Source: Salinithrix halophila
Lineage (GTDB): Bacteria > Bacillota > Bacilli > Thermoactinomycetales > DSM-45169
Length of the DNA stretch: 64,000 nt
NCBI RefSeq assembly: GCF_042650125.1
Contig: NZ_JBHSAP010000018.1
Span: 62,001-126,000, forward strand
Direction of reading: 5' to 3'
The notes under the pieces were generated by a model. That model did not search any database and had not been told where the DNA came from. It saw nothing but the letters and a program-made list of their open reading frames with translations. Within the stretch, counting starts at the first letter, position 1, and each line of letters opens with the position of its first letter. Shown piece after piece: positions 1 through 7,746 of this stretch. The translations under genes and the position numbers were made by a program.

Positions 1-354
1 GGACTACCGGATCTTCGTCTGGTAGCCCGGATGCTTCCCCGCAAAGAAAACATGGAAAAATGCGAGGCGTTGGGGATCCCGCAAAAAGATATCGTGGCGA
101 TGCAGGGCCCTTTCAGCGAAGAGATGAACCGAGCGCTGTACCGCCATTACGGCGTAACCACTGTGGTCACCAAAGAAAGCGGCAAGGTGGGTGCCGTCGA
201 TGAAAAAGTGACCTCGGCACTGGAGATGGGACTAAACGTGATCCTGATCGCTCGCCCGCGCCTTGATTACGGCCGAGTGTTTACCACGATGGAGGATGTC
301 CTGCAGGAAATGGACAAAGAAAGGGGAATAGATCATGTCGCAACAGGGGTTTAA
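1..354 (+). CDS. cbiJ: Precorrin-6A reductase CbiJ/CobK, C-terminal part (truncated by window start)
   Basis: The reading frame is open from base 1, so this is the 3' end of a gene that begins upstream; about 117 residues are visible. The segment with VVTKESGKVGAVDEKV followed by a hydrophobic strand ending NVILIARP matches the C-terminal half of the NAD(P)H-dependent CbiJ/CobK reductases, which reduce the precorrin-6A macrocycle in the cytoplasm. The gene overlaps cbiC by 20 bases and opens the visible part of a tightly packed cobalamin operon. The family match is recognised from sequence and strongly backed by context. Other Rossmann-type reductases are less likely. Confidence 0.8.
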   Translation, partial: GLPDLRLVARMLPRKENMEKCEALGIPQKDIVAMQGPFSEEMNRALYRHYGVTTVVTKESGKVGAVDEKVTSALEMGLNVILIARPRLDYGRVFTTMEDVLQEMDKERGIDHVATGV

Positions 355-979
355 GCCAGCTACCACCCGCCCCCAGGAAATCGAGAGTTTAAGCTTTCGG
401 ATTATTACGGAGGAACTGGGGGAGCATCCCTTCACAAAAGAACAGTACCCCGTGGTGCAGCGGGTGATCCATGCCTCTGCGGACTTTGATCTGGGCCGTA
501 GCCTGATTTTCCATCCCCGCGCTGTCGAAGCGGGGATAGAGGCCATCCGAAGGGGGCGTCCGGTCGTCGCTGATGTGCAGATGGTCCAGGTGGGGATCAG
601 CAAACCCCGTATTCACCAGTTTGGAGGCGATGTTCGCGTCTACATCTCCGATCCCGATGTGATGGAAGAGGCGAAACGGCTGGAAACGACCCGAGCCATT
701 ATCTCTATGCGGAAAGCTGTCAAGGAAGCCGAGGGAGGCATCTTCGCCATCGGCAACGCCCCTACGGCCCTTCTGGAGCTGATCCGCCTGGTGCGAGAAG
801 GAGAGGCGAAACCGGGCCTGATCGTTGGCGTTCCCGTCGGCTTCGTCTCTGCGGCGGAGTCGAAGGAAGAACTAGCCAAACTGGACGTCCCCTTCATTAC
901 CAACCAGGGGCGCAAAGGTGGAAGTCCCACCGCAGTGGCTGCGGTCAATGCGCTTTCCCTGCTGGCAGTCAAGGAATAA
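335..979 (+). CDS. cbiC: Precorrin-8X methylmutase CbiC/CobH
   Basis: This 214-residue protein has the normal family length. CbiC moves the C11 methyl group to C12 to make (cobalt-)hydrogenobyrinate. The VIHASAD motif places the expected catalytic histidine at residue 46. The glycine-rich stretch GIFAIGNAPTALLEL and the later GVPVGFVSAAESKEEL are family signatures. The ATG at 335 lies inside the end of cbiJ, with an AAGGGG ribosome binding site about nine bases ahead, so translation is probably coupled. A hairpin of about 24 bases lies in the 130-base gap before cbiD. The call is secure. Confidence 0.95.
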   Translation: MSQQGFKPATTRPQEIESLSFRIITEELGEHPFTKEQYPVVQRVIHASADFDLGRSLIFHPRAVEAGIEAIRRGRPVVADVQMVQVGISKPRIHQFGGDVRVYISDPDVMEEAKRLETTRAIISMRKAVKEAEGGIFAIGNAPTALLELIRLVREGEAKPGLIVGVPVGFVSAAESKEELAKLDVPFITNQGRKGGSPTAVAAVNALSLLAVKE

Positions 980-1009
980 GGGTTCGGTAATTATCCGAAT
1001 CTGGCTCTG

Positions 1010-1033
1010 AGGCAGCCCATTTGTTCGCTGCCT
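1010..1033 (+). other. Intra-operon hairpin between cbiC and cbiD
   Basis: A perfect 7-bp inverted repeat (AGGCAGC / GCTGCCT) with a 10-base loop. No T tract follows, so it is not a standard terminator. It could modulate processing or stability of the cobalamin mRNA, but the sequence does not show its role. Confidence 0.4.
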
Positions 1034-1109
1034 TGATCATAGAAAACGTATAGGGCGGAAATAGAGCCTTTTGTTCAACACAGAACAGTTAGCACCTGGG
1101 GGGAGTTCG

Positions 1110-2213
1110 ATGAAGAAGCAGGCGGAAGCAAAAGATCCCGCCAATATGCGCCGTGGTTACACGACAGGGGCCTGTGCCACCGCCGCCACAAAAGCGGCGC
1201 TCCTTTCCTTAATCACGGGAAGTTCCCCCCCGGAAGTGGAGATTCTTCTTCCGATTGGCGAAAGGGTCTCGTTTCCCATTGAAAAAGCCGCCCTCTCCGA
1301 CGAGTCTGCGGTCTGCAGTGTCATCAAAGATGCGGGAGACGATCCCGACGCTACCCATGGGGCGGAAATCGTCTCCACGGTAGCCTGGGCATCTGAGGAG
1401 GGGGTTCACCTGGATGGGGGGACCGGGGTGGGGCGGGTGACCAAACCCGGTTTGTCCGTTCCCGTCGGTGAGGCGGCAATCAATCCGATCCCGCGGAAAA
1501 TGCTGAACCAGGTGGTAACAGAGACTCTAGGAGAACTAGAGGAGGAGCGGGGAGTCCGCGTGGTGATTTCCGTGCCGGAGGGGGAGGAGATTGCCAAAAA
1601 AACCTTAAATGAGCGGCTGGGCATTGTAGGGGGGATCTCCATCCTGGGGACCCGGGGGATTGTGGTTCCCTTTTCTACCTCCGCTTACCGGGCCAGTGTC
1701 GTTCAGGCGATTTCTGTTGCCCGAGCGAACGGATGCTCCCATCTGGTCCTGACCACAGGCGGCAGCAGCGAGAAACATGCGATGAAGATGTTTCCCGAGC
1801 TCCCAGAGGAGGCCTTCATTCAGATGGGGGATTTCGTCGGGTTTGCGCTAAAACACGCCAAACGGCTGGGGGCGGAGAAGGTCACCCTGGTCGGTATGAT
1901 GGGGAAGTTCTCCAAAGTGGCTCAAGGGGTGATGATGGTTCATTCCAAAAGCGCTCCCGTGGATTTTGGTTTTCTGGCGAAGGTAGCGGAAGAAGTGGGA
2001 GCGCCCCCCGACTTGCTTGATGAGGTACGGGGAGCCAACACGGCTACCCATGCTGGCCAGCTGATGGAGGAAGCGGGTTTTCAGGAGTACTTTACCACCC
2101 TGAGCCGTTACGTCTGCCACCAGGCCCATCGTCACGTGGGAGGCGGCATCCGCGTGGAGACGGTGCTGGTAAAAATGAAGGGAGAACTGCTGGGAAGGGC
2201 GGGAATGGATTGA
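1110..2213 (+). CDS. cbiD: Cobalt-precorrin-5B C1-methyltransferase CbiD
   Basis: CbiD methylates C1 of the corrin ring and is diagnostic of the anaerobic (early cobalt insertion) branch. The N-terminal YTTGACATAA motif is the family hallmark, and GVGRVTKPGLSVPVGEAAIN follows. I chose the ATG at 1110 (367 residues) over the upstream in-frame TTG at 1071. A GGGGGGAG ribosome binding site sits 5-6 bases before it, and the product then begins shortly before the conserved domain. The stop overlaps the start of the next gene (TGATG), which implies coupled translation. Confidence 0.95.
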   Translation: MKKQAEAKDPANMRRGYTTGACATAATKAALLSLITGSSPPEVEILLPIGERVSFPIEKAALSDESAVCSVIKDAGDDPDATHGAEIVSTVAWASEEGVHLDGGTGVGRVTKPGLSVPVGEAAINPIPRKMLNQVVTETLGELEEERGVRVVISVPEGEEIAKKTLNERLGIVGGISILGTRGIVVPFSTSAYRASVVQAISVARANGCSHLVLTTGGSSEKHAMKMFPELPEEAFIQMGDFVGFALKHAKRLGAEKVTLVGMMGKFSKVAQGVMMVHSKSAPVDFGFLAKVAEEVGAPPDLLDEVRGANTATHAGQLMEEAGFQEYFTTLSRYVCHQAHRHVGGGIRVETVLVKMKGELLGRAGMD

Positions 2214-3442
2214 TGCACAAAGTGAAAGTGATCGGGATTGGGGATGACGGAAAAAATGGACTATTTCCTCTCTACCGGCAATGGGTTGAGGAAGCGGAAG
2301 TGGTTGCGGGAGGAAAGCGCCAATTAGCCTTCTTCCCGGAACATCTAGGAGAGCGGATTCCCATCACAGGCGGAATCCGTCCTGTCCTGGATCGGATCGC
2401 ACAGGTTGCCCCCTCTCAGCAAGTCGTGGTGCTGGCTTCAGGAGATCCCTTGTTTTACGGGATTGCCTCTCTGGTCGTACGGGCTCTTGGGCGGGAACAT
2501 GTGGAGGTACATCCTCACTTGAGTTCCGTTCAGTTGGCCTTTGCCCGTATGGGGGAGAGTTGGCAAAACGCCCAGGTAGAAAGCGTCCATGGGAGGTCGA
2601 TCCGAGGGCTGGCGCAACGGCTGGACGGAAAGGAGAAAGTGGCTCTTCTGACTGACGAAACCAACACTCCCGCCGCCATCGCCGCCTATCTTCTGAAGTT
2701 CGGGATGAGGGAGTACCGAGCCTTTGCTGCCGAAAACCTCGGCGGCCCGGAGGAACGTTGCCGTTGGTACGGGTTAGAAGAGCTAGCGGACACGGAGTGT
2801 TCTCCCCTGAACGTGGTGGTTCTGAAGCGGGAAAAAGGGGCGGCCTCTCCCCATTGGAGCCTGGGTATCGATGATTACCATTTTTCTCAGCGGAAACCGG
2901 AAAAGGGGCTCATCACCAAAAAAGAGGTGCGCGTCCTGAGTTTGTCCGAATTGAACCTGTCCCCGGACAGTGTCGTTTGGGACATCGGGGCGGGGTCCGG
3001 TTCCGTCTCTGTGGAGGCGGCCAAACTGGCTCCTCGGGGTCAGGTGTTTGCAGTGGAAAAGAATGAGGCCGACATCGCCAATATGGAGGCCAATCGGGTT
3101 AAGTTCCGCACAGACTTCACGATCCTTCATGCCAAGGCACCGGAGGGATTGGCGGATTGGCCCGATCCTGACGCCGTTTTTATCGGCGGCAGCGGCGGTG
3201 AACTGGGCGAATTGCTCTCTCTGTGTTGTCATCGCCTAAAGGCGGGGGGACGGATCGTGGTCAATGCAGCTACCCTGGAAACCTTGTCTCGCACCTTGGA
3301 ATCTCTGAAAGAAGAAGGGTTTGAGTCCCGGGTCACGATGCTCCAGGCGGCACGGAGCAAGCCGATACTCTCTATGACAAGGCTGGAAGGACTCAATCCT
3401 GTGTATATCATCTGTGGAACCCGGAAGGAGGAGAGCCCATGA
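2213..3442 (+). CDS. cbiET: Fused CbiE-CbiT: precorrin-6B/7 C5,C15-methyltransferase and C12 decarboxylase
   Basis: At 409 residues this is a CobL-type fusion. Residues 1 to about 200 are a tetrapyrrole methylase (CbiE, beginning VIGIGDDGK). The rest is a class-I SAM methyltransferase (CbiT) with the SAM loop DIGAGSGSVSVE near residue 257. Together they methylate C5 and C15 and decarboxylate the C12 acetate. The start is the ATG overlapping the cbiD stop; an in-frame TTG one codon earlier is less likely. The gene overlaps the following cbiL by an ATGA junction. Assignment is secure. Confidence 0.93.
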   Translation: MHKVKVIGIGDDGKNGLFPLYRQWVEEAEVVAGGKRQLAFFPEHLGERIPITGGIRPVLDRIAQVAPSQQVVVLASGDPLFYGIASLVVRALGREHVEVHPHLSSVQLAFARMGESWQNAQVESVHGRSIRGLAQRLDGKEKVALLTDETNTPAAIAAYLLKFGMREYRAFAAENLGGPEERCRWYGLEELADTECSPLNVVVLKREKGAASPHWSLGIDDYHFSQRKPEKGLITKKEVRVLSLSELNLSPDSVVWDIGAGSGSVSVEAAKLAPRGQVFAVEKNEADIANMEANRVKFRTDFTILHAKAPEGLADWPDPDAVFIGGSGGELGELLSLCCHRLKAGGRIVVNAATLETLSRTLESLKEEGFESRVTMLQAARSKPILSMTRLEGLNPVYIICGTRKEESP

Positions 3443-4173
3443 GTTTGCAAGCGGAATCGAATCCAGCTTCCATTGGGCATCTGTACGGATTGGGTATCGG
3501 CCCTGGTGATCCGGAACTGGTAACCGTTAAAGCCTTTCGGTTGATGAAAGAATCCCCGGTGATCGCTTACCCGAAAAAGCGGATGGGAGAAAAGAGCTAT
3601 GCCCTGACCATCGCGGAGACCTATATCAACCCGGCGGAAAAGGAAATGCTGGGGTTGGTCTTTCCCATGACCCGGGATCGGGAGCTCTTGGAGAAAGAAT
3701 GGGATCGGGCGGTGGCTGCTGTCTGGGAGCGGCTTTCCCAAGGAAAGCATGTTGCTTTCGTGACCGAAGGGGATCCGATGTTGTACAGCACGTTTATCCA
3801 CTTGAGCCGCCGGTTAAAAGAGTTGCACCCCGAGGCGGAAGTCTCCTCAGTACCGGGGATTTCCTCTGTCAACGGGGCCGCTTCCCGCCTGGATTTGCCT
3901 CTAGCCGATGGGGATGAGCAGATCGCGATCGTCCCGGCGACAAAGGACCAAGAACGGATGAGAAAAGTGCTTCAGGATCATGACACGGTGGTATTTCTCA
4001 AGGTGGCCAAAGTTCTCGACCCGACCATCGACCTTCTGGAGGAACTGGGACTAGCGGATCGGGCGATGGTGGCCGCCAAAGTGACCTCCGGCCAGGAAAT
4101 GGTCTGGCGGAAAGTGGAAGAACTGCGGGGCGTAAATCCCGGCTATCTGACGCTAATGGTGGTGAAAAAATGA
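3439..4173 (+). CDS. cbiL: Cobalt-precorrin-2 C20-methyltransferase CbiL/CobI
   Basis: This 244-residue tetrapyrrole methylase opens with LYGLGIGPGDPELVTVKA, the SAM-binding signature of CbiL/CobI. VTEGDPMLYSTF and VPGISSVNGAAS are the other conserved loops. It catalyses the first committed methylation of the corrin branch, at C20 of (cobalt-)precorrin-2. ATGA overlaps at both ends place it inside one transcription unit. YPKKRMGEKSYAL, a C20-specific insertion, separates it from the CbiF and CbiH relatives. Confidence 0.92.
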   Translation: MSLQAESNPASIGHLYGLGIGPGDPELVTVKAFRLMKESPVIAYPKKRMGEKSYALTIAETYINPAEKEMLGLVFPMTRDRELLEKEWDRAVAAVWERLSQGKHVAFVTEGDPMLYSTFIHLSRRLKELHPEAEVSSVPGISSVNGAASRLDLPLADGDEQIAIVPATKDQERMRKVLQDHDTVVFLKVAKVLDPTIDLLEELGLADRAMVAAKVTSGQEMVWRKVEELRGVNPGYLTLMVVKK

Positions 4174-4967
4174 GCGAACTGGAAGCAAAAGTCTATATTG
4201 TGGGAGCCGGGCCGGGGGATCCGGACCTGATTACGGTCAAGGGAGAGCGAATTCTACGCTCGGCGGATGTGGTGCTCTACACGGACTCGTTGGTCAGTGA
4301 GGAGTTGATCGCCCGGGCCCGCCCTGATACATGTGTCATGAAAAGCGCCGGAATGGCTCTGGAAGAGATCGTGGAAGAAATGGTTGTCCATGTGCGGCAA
4401 GGAAAGAGTGTGGCCCGCATTCATACCGGTGACCCGGCTGTTTATGGAGCCATTTTTGAACAGCTGTCTCTATTGAAAAAAGAGTCGATTCCCTATGAAA
4501 TCGTGCCGGGGGTGAGTTCGGTCTTCGCTTCGGCTGCCGTGCTGGGAGCCGAACTCACGATCCCCGAGCTGACGCAAACCCTGATCCTTACCCGAGCCGA
4601 AGGAAGGACCCCTGTTCCGGAGAAGGAGAAGCTTCGGAGCCTGGCTGCCCACCATACCACCATCGCTCTGTTCCTAAGCGCAACCCTTACCAAAAAGGTG
4701 GTGCGGGAGCTCCTGGATGCCGGCTGGTCTGAGGAGACTCCTGTGGCGGTGGTGCAGCGAGCCACTTGGCCGGATCAAAAAATCCTTCGTTCCACCCTTT
4801 GCAGCCTGGATGAGGATATGCGAAAAGCTGGCATTCGAAGCCATGCAATGATCTTGGCTGGATGGGCGCTGGATGAGAAACTGGCTGATAGAGCGGAGGA
4901 CTATCGCTCTAAATTATACGATAAAACCTTTACCCACGGGTACAGAAAGGGGGTGCCGGCCCAGTGA
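4170..4967 (+). CDS. cbiF: Cobalt-precorrin-4 C11-methyltransferase CbiF/CobM
   Basis: The 265-residue product begins VYIVGAGPGDPDLITVKG and continues ADVVLYTDSLVSEEL, typical of the CbiF/CobM branch of tetrapyrrole methylases. HTGDPAVYGAIFEQ and VPGVSSVFASAA are the cofactor loops. The enzyme methylates C11 before ring contraction is completed. It overlaps cbiL upstream by four bases and cbiG downstream by four bases. Confidence 0.93.
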   Translation: MSELEAKVYIVGAGPGDPDLITVKGERILRSADVVLYTDSLVSEELIARARPDTCVMKSAGMALEEIVEEMVVHVRQGKSVARIHTGDPAVYGAIFEQLSLLKKESIPYEIVPGVSSVFASAAVLGAELTIPELTQTLILTRAEGRTPVPEKEKLRSLAAHHTTIALFLSATLTKKVVRELLDAGWSEETPVAVVQRATWPDQKILRSTLCSLDEDMRKAGIRSHAMILAGWALDEKLADRAEDYRSKLYDKTFTHGYRKGVPAQ

Positions 4968-6070
4968 GCAGAACCATTGCCGTGGCGGCGATCACTAAGC
5001 ACGGGGTGGAGATGGGGAGGGAGTTGGCGGAGAAGTTTCCGGGATGTGATCTTTATATCATGGAGAAATTCCGCAGGGGTGACGAAGAGGCCAAGGGAGT
5101 TCACCTTTTTTCTGGATCGGTCCGCCATATTTTGCCGAACCTTTTCCAACGATATGACGGAATCATCCTGATCATTTCACTGGGAGCCGTTGTGCGTATG
5201 ATCGCTCCCATCCTGAAAGACAAAAAGACGGATCCCGCCGTCGTGGTGGTGGATGATCGGGGCGAGCACGTCATCAGTGTCCTCTCGGGCCATCTGGGCG
5301 GTGCCAACGAACTGACCCGACAGGTGGCGGCGTCTTTGGGGGCCCGGCCCGTCATTACGACGGCATCGGATGTACAGCAGACCATCCCTGTCGATCTCTT
5401 TGGCCGCTCCTTCGGCTGGGAGATTGAGAGTTTCGAACGGGCGATTCCGGTTAGTGCTGCCGTTGTAAATGAAGAACCGGTGGCCGTCATCCAGGAGTCG
5501 GGAGAGACCGGGTGGTGGACCTATGACAAGCCGATTCCTTCCCATATCCGAACCTACCGCTCGACCGATGAAGCGAGGAAAGCGGATTTCCGGGCTGCAT
5601 TGGTTGTCACCCACCGCCTTCTCTCGCAGGAGGAAGAAGCGATCTTTCTCTCCAATGGTGTTCTTTACCGGCCCAAGGTGATTGTGCTAGGGATGGGTTG
5701 TAACCGGGGAACCTCCCTGGAAGAGTTGGAGGAAGTGGTGCAAAGGACCCTGTTGGAGCAAAAGTTTTCTCTCAAAAGCGTACGCAATATCGCCACCATT
5801 GATCTGAAAAAGGATGAACCGGGCTTGGTGGCTTTGGCGGAAAAGTATGGATGGCGGATGGACGTGTATACCCCCGAGGAACTGAACACCGTGACGTTGA
5901 AGAACCCTTCAGAAACGGTCTATAAATACACTGGTGCTTACGGGGTGAGCGAACCGGCGGCTCTTCTCTCCTCCGGTGCCCGTGAGTGGCTTCTTGAGAA
6001 GAAAAAATCGGGGAACGTTACCGTCTCCATCGCCTTGGCGGATGTCGCTGCTCGGGCGGAGGTTCTGTGA
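4964..6070 (+). CDS. cbiG: Cobalt-precorrin-5A hydrolase CbiG
   Basis: CbiG opens the delta-lactone of cobalt-precorrin-5A and releases acetaldehyde, another marker of the anaerobic pathway. The 368-residue protein has the full three-part architecture: an N-terminal domain (AVAAITKHGVEMGRELAE), a central domain with VVVDDRGEHVISVLSGHLGGANELT, and a C-terminal domain starting VIVLGMGCNRGTSLEELEE. It starts at a GTG overlapping the cbiF stop. In many Firmicutes cbiH follows or is fused here, but in this operon the next gene is cbiA. Confidence 0.93.
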   Translation: MSRTIAVAAITKHGVEMGRELAEKFPGCDLYIMEKFRRGDEEAKGVHLFSGSVRHILPNLFQRYDGIILIISLGAVVRMIAPILKDKKTDPAVVVVDDRGEHVISVLSGHLGGANELTRQVAASLGARPVITTASDVQQTIPVDLFGRSFGWEIESFERAIPVSAAVVNEEPVAVIQESGETGWWTYDKPIPSHIRTYRSTDEARKADFRAALVVTHRLLSQEEEAIFLSNGVLYRPKVIVLGMGCNRGTSLEELEEVVQRTLLEQKFSLKSVRNIATIDLKKDEPGLVALAEKYGWRMDVYTPEELNTVTLKNPSETVYKYTGAYGVSEPAALLSSGAREWLLEKKKSGNVTVSIALADVAARAEVL

Positions 6071-7482
6071 TGAGCAAGAAGAAACGACCTCGTCTGGTGA
6101 TCGCCGGTACCGGGAGCGGAGTGGGAAAGACGACGGTTACCCTGGGGTTGATGGCGGCCTTTGCCCGCCGCCTTAAAGCGGTGCAGGGGTTTAAGATCGG
6201 ACCGGATTACATCGATCCCAGCTATCATACGGTGGTAACCGGACGCCCTTCCCGCAACCTGGATACCTGGATGATGCCGCCGGAACATATGAAGGAAATT
6301 TTTCTCCGGGGTAGTGCCGGAGCGGACCTGTCCCTGATCGAGGGCGTGATGGGGATGTATGACGGCAAGGATCCTTTGAGTGACGAGGGAAGTACTGCCG
6401 ATATCGCCATCCGGTTGGAGAGTCCCGTGATCCTGGTCGTGAACATCCATAGCATGGCCCGGAGCGCAGCCGCTGTCGTTTTGGGGTATCAACGATTTAC
6501 CCCCCGGGTGAGAGTCGCTGGCGTCATCGTCAATCGAGCGGGCAGCGAGGGACATTACCGCCTTGCTAAAGCGGCTATTGAACAAGAATGCGGAATACCG
6601 GTCGTAGGTTGGCTGAAGCGGGATGAAGGGTTGGCGATCCCCGAGCGGCACCTCGGGTTGGTACCGGCGATGGAGAGGGGGGAATTGGACCCCCTCTTTG
6701 AAACGCTGGCCGATTCGGTAGAAAAAACCGTCGATCTGGAGGCACTGCTAGGATTGGCCGAAGAGGCGCCGCTCCTGGAAGAAGGGAGCCAATCCCTGTT
6801 TGAGCCTCGGCAGGTTTCTACTGAGGAAGCCCCGCCAGTGATCGCTGTCGCACGGGACGCTGCGTTTAATTTTTACTATCCCGAGAACTTCGATCTTCTC
6901 CAGTTATATGGAGCCGAGCTCCGTTTTTTCCGTCCCCTGGAGGGGGAAGAGGTGCCGGAAGATGCCGACGGATTGATGATCGGAGGCGGGTTTCCGGAAG
7001 AATTTACGGACCGTCTAGCTCGGGAAGAGCGAGTCAAAGAATCGGTTCGGAATGCGATAAAGAAGGGATTACCCACCTTTGCCGAGTGTGGGGGATACAT
7101 GTATTTATGTGAGAAACTCGTCACCGCCAAAGGGAAGGAGTACCCCATGGTTGGGGTGATCCCCGCCACGGTCCAAATGAAAGGCCGACTGGCAGCACTC
7201 GGTTATCGGGAAGTACGGGCCCTCTCTGACACCATCCTGTTAGAGAAAGGGGAGACGGCCCGGGGGCATGAATTTCATTATTCCAGCCTTACCCATCATC
7301 AGCCGCACCCTCCTTTCGCCTATGAGAGCCAGGGGAGGCGGGGCCTTCATTCCGAGGGTTTCGCGAAGGAAAATCTTCTTGCCGGTTACACCCATCTCCA
7401 TTTTGCCTCGAACCCTCTCATGGTGAAGCGGTGGCTTGAGCTTTGCCGCCGCTCTCGCCGAAAATTTGATAAAAATGTTTAA
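6070..7482 (+). CDS. cbiA: Cobyrinate a,c-diamide synthase CbiA/CobB
   Basis: This 470-residue, glutamine-dependent, ATP-using amidotransferase amidates the a and c side chains of cobyrinate. The N-terminal P-loop AGTGSGVGKTTVTLGL lies at about residues 12-27. The C-terminal class-I glutaminase-like domain has the nucleophile cysteine in AECGGYMYL and a terminal histidine in AGYTHLHFASN. The start ATG shares its A with the cbiG stop; a GTG one codon earlier is possible. It is the last gene of the operon; a terminator lies 110 bases downstream. Confidence 0.94.
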   Translation: MSKKKRPRLVIAGTGSGVGKTTVTLGLMAAFARRLKAVQGFKIGPDYIDPSYHTVVTGRPSRNLDTWMMPPEHMKEIFLRGSAGADLSLIEGVMGMYDGKDPLSDEGSTADIAIRLESPVILVVNIHSMARSAAAVVLGYQRFTPRVRVAGVIVNRAGSEGHYRLAKAAIEQECGIPVVGWLKRDEGLAIPERHLGLVPAMERGELDPLFETLADSVEKTVDLEALLGLAEEAPLLEEGSQSLFEPRQVSTEEAPPVIAVARDAAFNFYYPENFDLLQLYGAELRFFRPLEGEEVPEDADGLMIGGGFPEEFTDRLAREERVKESVRNAIKKGLPTFAECGGYMYLCEKLVTAKGKEYPMVGVIPATVQMKGRLAALGYREVRALSDTILLEKGETARGHEFHYSSLTHHQPHPPFAYESQGRRGLHSEGFAKENLLAGYTHLHFASNPLMVKRWLELCRRSRRKFDKNV

Positions 7483-7561
7483 AAAGGGACACAAATGAGA
7501 AACTCCTTTCGAATAATGTAATGGGAAGGATGTCTCCCGATCTCAAGGGGGGTCTTGGTCG

Positions 7562-7586
7562 ACACCCTGCTTTGAAGGCGGGGTGT
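7562..7586 (+). other. Hairpin preceding the cobalamin-operon terminator
   Basis: ACACCCTGC and GCGGGGTGT pair with one wobble across a 7-base loop. This stem stands just before the strong terminator at 7594. The tandem arrangement could be a two-stem terminator or the end of a small RNA. I do not recognise a known RNA family. Confidence 0.4.
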
Positions 7587-7593
7587 ATCTTAC

Positions 7594-7618
7594 AGCCGGG
7601 CTATGGCCCGGCTTTTTT
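7594..7618 (+). terminator. Intrinsic terminator after the cobalamin operon
   Basis: An 8-bp GC-rich stem (AGCCGGGC / GCCCGGCT) with a 3-base loop, followed by a run of six T residues. Confidence 0.85.
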
Positions 7619-7643
7619 GTACTTCCTATCCGGCTAAAAGCAT

Positions 7644-7672
7644 TTTACTCCTTCGGCTCCCTGTATTAACAT
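7644..7672 (+). promoter_or_regulatory. Candidate sigma-A promoter for dynA
   Basis: TTTACT (7644-7649) and TAACAT (7667-7672) are separated by 17 bases and lie 75 bases before the proposed dynA start. Both boxes are only moderate matches to consensus. Confidence 0.4.
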
Positions 7673-7746
7673 AGATTTATGTGTGTGGCCGGACAGGCCC
7701 AGAGGGTGAAGAAGGATCTCATCATGAGTCGAAGGGGAAGGTCACA

